Assembly: GCA_049646585.1 (NCBI GenBank)
Contig: JBARWC010000195.1
Location: 1-18,107 of the forward strand
Direction: 5' to 3'
DNA length: 18,107 nt
Origin: G025836975 sp049646585
GTDB lineage: Bacteria; Pseudomonadota; Gammaproteobacteria; Burkholderiales; Burkholderiaceae_B
Below the pieces are notes generated by a model. The model did not search any database. It saw nothing but the letters and a program-made list of their open reading frames with translations, and was not told the origin of the DNA. Made by a program: the position numbers and the translations under genes. Numbering within the stretch: position 1 is the first letter of the stretch; every line of letters begins with the position of its first letter. This document shows, one piece after another, positions 15,737 to 18,107 of this stretch.

Positions 15737-16468
15737 TTAGCGCACCGGCAGGAAGTTGAAGAACAGCAGGCCTTGCACATAGTTGATGCCCACGCGGCGC
15801 AGGTTCTCGTCCAGCAGGTTGGCCACCAGGTCCAGGCGGCCGACCAATTGCCCGAATTCCCGTTCGAAGCTCAGGTTGGTGGCCGTGCTGGACATTTCGT
15901 TGGCCAGCAGCAAGGGCTGCCCGGCTGCGTTCCGACGGCTGGCAAGCAGCCAGGCCGCCACCTCGACGTTGCGGGCGGCGTTGTACACGTGTTGGGGTTC
16001 CAGGCTGTCCGCTACGTAAAAGCGCGTTTTGCCGCCATGGGCGCGGATAATCATATTGGCCATGCCGAAGATGAAGGCGCCCACGCGGTCCCCTTGGTAG
16101 GCCGGGTCCAGCGCGACCGCCAGTATCTCCACATCTTGCAGCGCAGCCAGCTCGGTCGGCGCCTGGCCGGTCTGTATGGCTTGTCGGCCGTGCTGTATGG
16201 CCGCTTCCAGGCTGACCGCGCCTGTCTTGCGCCATTCGGCGGGATTGCGTCGGTACAGTTTTTCCAGCAGGCGCGACAGGCTGTCCAGGTTGTCGCGCAT
16301 GGCGATGGTCACGGTGCGGTTGAAGTCGGTTTGCGCCAACTGGTCCAGCGACATGGCCTCGCTGCGCGGATGGGACGGCGACGTGTCGTCCGTGGAGGCG
16401 CAGCCCGCCAACCCCGCCGCGGCCATGCAGGCCGCGAGGATCATGCCAGCCCATCTAGCGCCGTTCAT
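15737..16468 (-). CDS. Lipoprotein of unknown function
   Basis: I do not recognise the family. The N-terminus is a clear lipoprotein signal: one arginine, a hydrophobic core, and LAGC at residues 20-23, with Ala at +2, fitting outer-membrane sorting. The mature part (about 220 residues) is mostly helical in look and has no repeats. Notable stretches are LDQLAQTDFNRTVTIAMRDN, the helix NLDSLSRLLEKLYRRNP, GAFIFGMANMIIRAHGG and a C-terminal NYVQGLLFFNFLPVR. Apart from the signal cysteine the mature region has none, so no disulfides. The start at 16468 has only a weak GGA upstream. It is divergent from the DMT transporter gene and precedes the aldo/keto reductase gene. A long plus-strand open frame runs through it but is its antisense. 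Confidence 0.85.
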   Translation of the reverse strand: MNGARWAGMILAACMAAAGLAGCASTDDTSPSHPRSEAMSLDQLAQTDFNRTVTIAMRDNLDSLSRLLEKLYRRNPAEWRKTGAVSLEAAIQHGRQAIQTGQAPTELAALQDVEILAVALDPAYQGDRVGAFIFGMANMIIRAHGGKTRFYVADSLEPQHVYNAARNVEVAAWLLASRRNAAGQPLLLANEMSSTATNLSFEREFGQLVGRLDLVANLLDENLRRVGINYVQGLLFFNFLPVR

Positions 16469-16655
16469 TCCATCGTTATCCGTTTTTCTGTGTCTTGCGT
16501 GACGGCGCCGAACCGGGTCCGGGCATCCCTGGGCTTAGACTTTATCATGCCTGTTCGTTGGAACACATCGGTGTTGACGCGAACCGCCGCGTTCGCGTGG
16601 CGGCCGGCCCCGAAAAACGTCACAATTGCGCTCGTGAAACGCGGGAGTTTTGTAA
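16469..16655. promoter_or_regulatory. Divergent lipoprotein / DMT transporter intergenic region with hairpin
   Basis: This 187-base stretch separates two divergent starts. On the plus strand it holds a strong hairpin: CCGCCGCG (16584-16591), loop TTCG, CGTGGCGG (16596-16603), fully paired in RNA if one G-U pair is allowed. TATCAT (16543-16548) resembles a -10 and TTGACG (16574-16579) a -35, but neither has a proper partner. GGGAG (16643-16647) is the likely ribosome binding site of the DMT gene. The hairpin would fall in that gene's leader if transcription starts upstream of it. Confidence 0.35.
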
Positions 16656-17633
16656 ATGGATAGTCAGGTCAAGCGCAGTTCCCTGGAAATGACCGCCGCC
16701 ATGCTTATCTCGGGAAGCATAGGCTGGCTCGTCCTTCTGTCGGGCCTGCCTGTGCTGGACGTGGTGTTCTGGCGCTGCGCAATCGGCGCGGCCACCTTGC
16801 TGGTCATCTGCGTCTTGATGGGATTTCTGCGTCCCGGCCTGATGCGCCGGGCCGATTTTGCCTGGGCCGTGGTCAGCGGTGTGGCCATTGTGGCGAACTG
16901 GCTGCTGCTGTTCGCCGCCTATTCGCGCGCCTCCATCGGCATTGCCACGGCGGTCTACAACACCCAGCCTTTCATGCTGGTGGGCCTGGGCGCCGTGTTC
17001 CTGGGCGAACGCCTGAGCCGGGACAAGCTGTTATGGCTGGCGCTGGCCTTTGCCGGCATGCTGGCCGTCACGCAGCAGCACGGCTCGCCGGCCTATGGCC
17101 ATGGCGGAGGCTACCTGCTGGGAATCGCCTTGGCGCTGGGGGCGGCCTTTCTGTATGCGGTCGCCGCGGTGTTGATCAAGCGCCTGGCGGGCGTGCCGCC
17201 GCACTTGATCGCGCTGGTGCAGGTATGCGCGGGCGTGGCCCTGCTTGCTCCTTTTGCCCAGCTTGCGGACGTGTCGCGACAGGCGCCGTCGGTCTGGTTG
17301 ATCCTGCTGGTGTTGGGCGTGGTGCATACCGGGCTGATGTATGTGCTGCTCTACGGGGCCATCCAGAAGCTGCCGACGGCGATTATCGGCGCCTTGTCTT
17401 TCATCTACCCCGTCGCCGCCATCATGGTGGATTGGCTCGCGTTTGGGCAAACGCTGCAATGGCTGCAGTGGCTGGGCGTGGCGGCCATCTTGCTGTCGGC
17501 GGCCGCCATGCGGCAGGGTTGGGCGCTGCGCCTTTCGCGTTCAGGCCGGCGCCCGCGCCTGGCCGCGCATGCCGCGCCCCAATCCGTACAAGGCCAGGAA
17601 GGCGATCAGCCCCAGCAGGCTGGACACCGTTAA
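16656..17633 (+). CDS. DMT superfamily (EamA) transporter
   Basis: Inner-membrane carrier with about ten helices in two EamA repeats; substrate unknown (family members move metabolites such as amino acids). Repeat one covers about residues 12-140 and has the usual ending YNTQPFMLVGLGAVFLGERL (101-120). Repeat two covers about 152-290 with ALSFIYPVAAIMVDWLAFGQ (246-265), the matching position. The ATG at 16656 follows GGGAG by 8 bases. The last 30 residues (296-325) are hydrophilic, rich in Arg, Gln and Pro, and do not look like transporter; they are read from DNA that also encodes the end of the convergent MFS gene. The 3' overlap is 93 bases. Confidence 0.92.
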   Translation: MDSQVKRSSLEMTAAMLISGSIGWLVLLSGLPVLDVVFWRCAIGAATLLVICVLMGFLRPGLMRRADFAWAVVSGVAIVANWLLLFAAYSRASIGIATAVYNTQPFMLVGLGAVFLGERLSRDKLLWLALAFAGMLAVTQQHGSPAYGHGGGYLLGIALALGAAFLYAVAAVLIKRLAGVPPHLIALVQVCAGVALLAPFAQLADVSRQAPSVWLILLVLGVVHTGLMYVLLYGAIQKLPTAIIGALSFIYPVAAIMVDWLAFGQTLQWLQWLGVAAILLSAAAMRQGWALRLSRSGRRPRLAAHAAPQSVQGQEGDQPQQAGHR

Positions 17634-18107
17634 AGACGCGACGCCCCAGCGTTCTATCAGCAGCCCGAACAGAAAGGGCGCCGTTGCCTGGGCGATGCGC
17701 GCCGGCACCATCAGCAGGCCTTGGCGCAGGCCGTAGCCCAAGGGCCCGAAAATGACCAGGGGCAGGGTGCCTTTGGCGATAGTGAGTATGCCGTTGCCGG
17801 CGCCGTGCAGGACGGTGAACGGAATGGCGGCGGCGCTTCCCGTCGCCATCAGGCAGGCGGCTCCCACCGGGTGGGCCAGGGCGGCCAGCTTGGCCGAAAC
17901 CAGGGGATGCATCTTGCGCAACAGGCCGAATTCCAGCAGGCGTGCCGCGACCTGGGCCGGCCCGACCAATGCGGAGACGGCCACGGCCGCCGCCAGGGTC
18001 AGGCCGCCGGCCTGCAGCAGTTTGGGCAGGTGGGCCGCCATGGCCGTGCTGATGAACCAGGTAATGGCAAAGACCAGTGCAAGCAGCAGGCTGGCGTGGC
18101 GGGGCGC
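17541..18107 (-). CDS. MFS transporter, C-terminal part
   Basis: The 5' end is beyond the right edge: the frame stays open through base 18107, and the stretch TWFISTAMAAHLPKLLQAGG shows that the ATG at 18041 is internal. The visible 188 residues show about six hydrophobic segments, the C-terminal half of a major facilitator carrier, with ALVGPAQVAARLLEF, a following basic loop LLRKMHP, FTVLHGAGNGILTIAKGTLP and a late segment ATAPFLFGLLIERWG. The substrate cannot be inferred. Its stop at 17541 lies inside the DMT transporter gene on the opposite strand. Confidence 0.85.
   Translation of the reverse strand, partial: APRHASLLLALVFAITWFISTAMAAHLPKLLQAGGLTLAAAVAVSALVGPAQVAARLLEFGLLRKMHPLVSAKLAALAHPVGAACLMATGSAAAIPFTVLHGAGNGILTIAKGTLPLVIFGPLGYGLRQGLLMVPARIAQATAPFLFGLLIERWGVASLTVSSLLGLIAFLALYGLGRGMRGQARAPA

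Noticed and set aside
15377..16663. A 428-residue plus-strand open frame
   Set aside because: It is antisense to the aldo/keto reductase and lipoprotein genes, both of which have clear motifs; its product has no recognisable domain and an unlikely composition.
1..18107. Mobile elements, CRISPR arrays, tRNA or rRNA genes
   Set aside because: No transposase or integrase, no regularly spaced repeats, and no tRNA- or rRNA-like segment was seen on reading the window; this was by eye, so a small RNA could be missed.

Overview
The window is GC-rich bacterial DNA with tightly packed genes. Gene families and layout (short HR-only GspC encoded divergently from gspG, M20 peptidase, aldo/keto reductase, EamA and MFS transporters) suggest a betaproteobacterium of the order Burkholderiales, perhaps Alcaligenaceae. 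This placement is inferred from protein style, not from a marker gene.

Positions 1-12239 hold an essentially complete type II secretion system (T2SS). A truncated formylglycine-generating enzyme (FGE) gene runs in from the left edge. Ten bases after it comes gspO, the prepilin peptidase that processes the pseudopilins. gspC lies on the minus strand, convergent with gspO and divergent from the main operon. The main plus-strand operon reads gspG-H-I-J-K-L-M-N-D-E-F, mostly with 4-base ATGA stop/start overlaps. GspG is the major pseudopilin and H, I, J, K the minor (tip) ones. C, F, L, M form the inner-membrane platform, E is the cytoplasmic ATPase, D the outer-membrane secretin, and N an accessory protein. 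No gspA, gspB or pilotin gspS is seen. GspD carries a lipobox instead, suggesting a self-piloting lipo-secretin.

Positions 12325-18107 hold unrelated single genes: a Methyltransf_32-type SAM methyltransferase (minus), an M20 metallopeptidase (plus), an aldo/keto reductase and an upstream lipoprotein of unknown function (both minus), a DMT/EamA transporter (plus), and the 3' part of an MFS transporter gene (minus) that overlaps the 3' end of the DMT gene.

The most interesting points are the linkage of a catalytically intact FGE to the T2SS, which hints that a formylglycine-dependent sulfatase or phosphonate hydrolase may be exported; the lipo-secretin; and reduced versions of GspC and GspO. 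No mobile element, CRISPR array, tRNA or rRNA was recognised.
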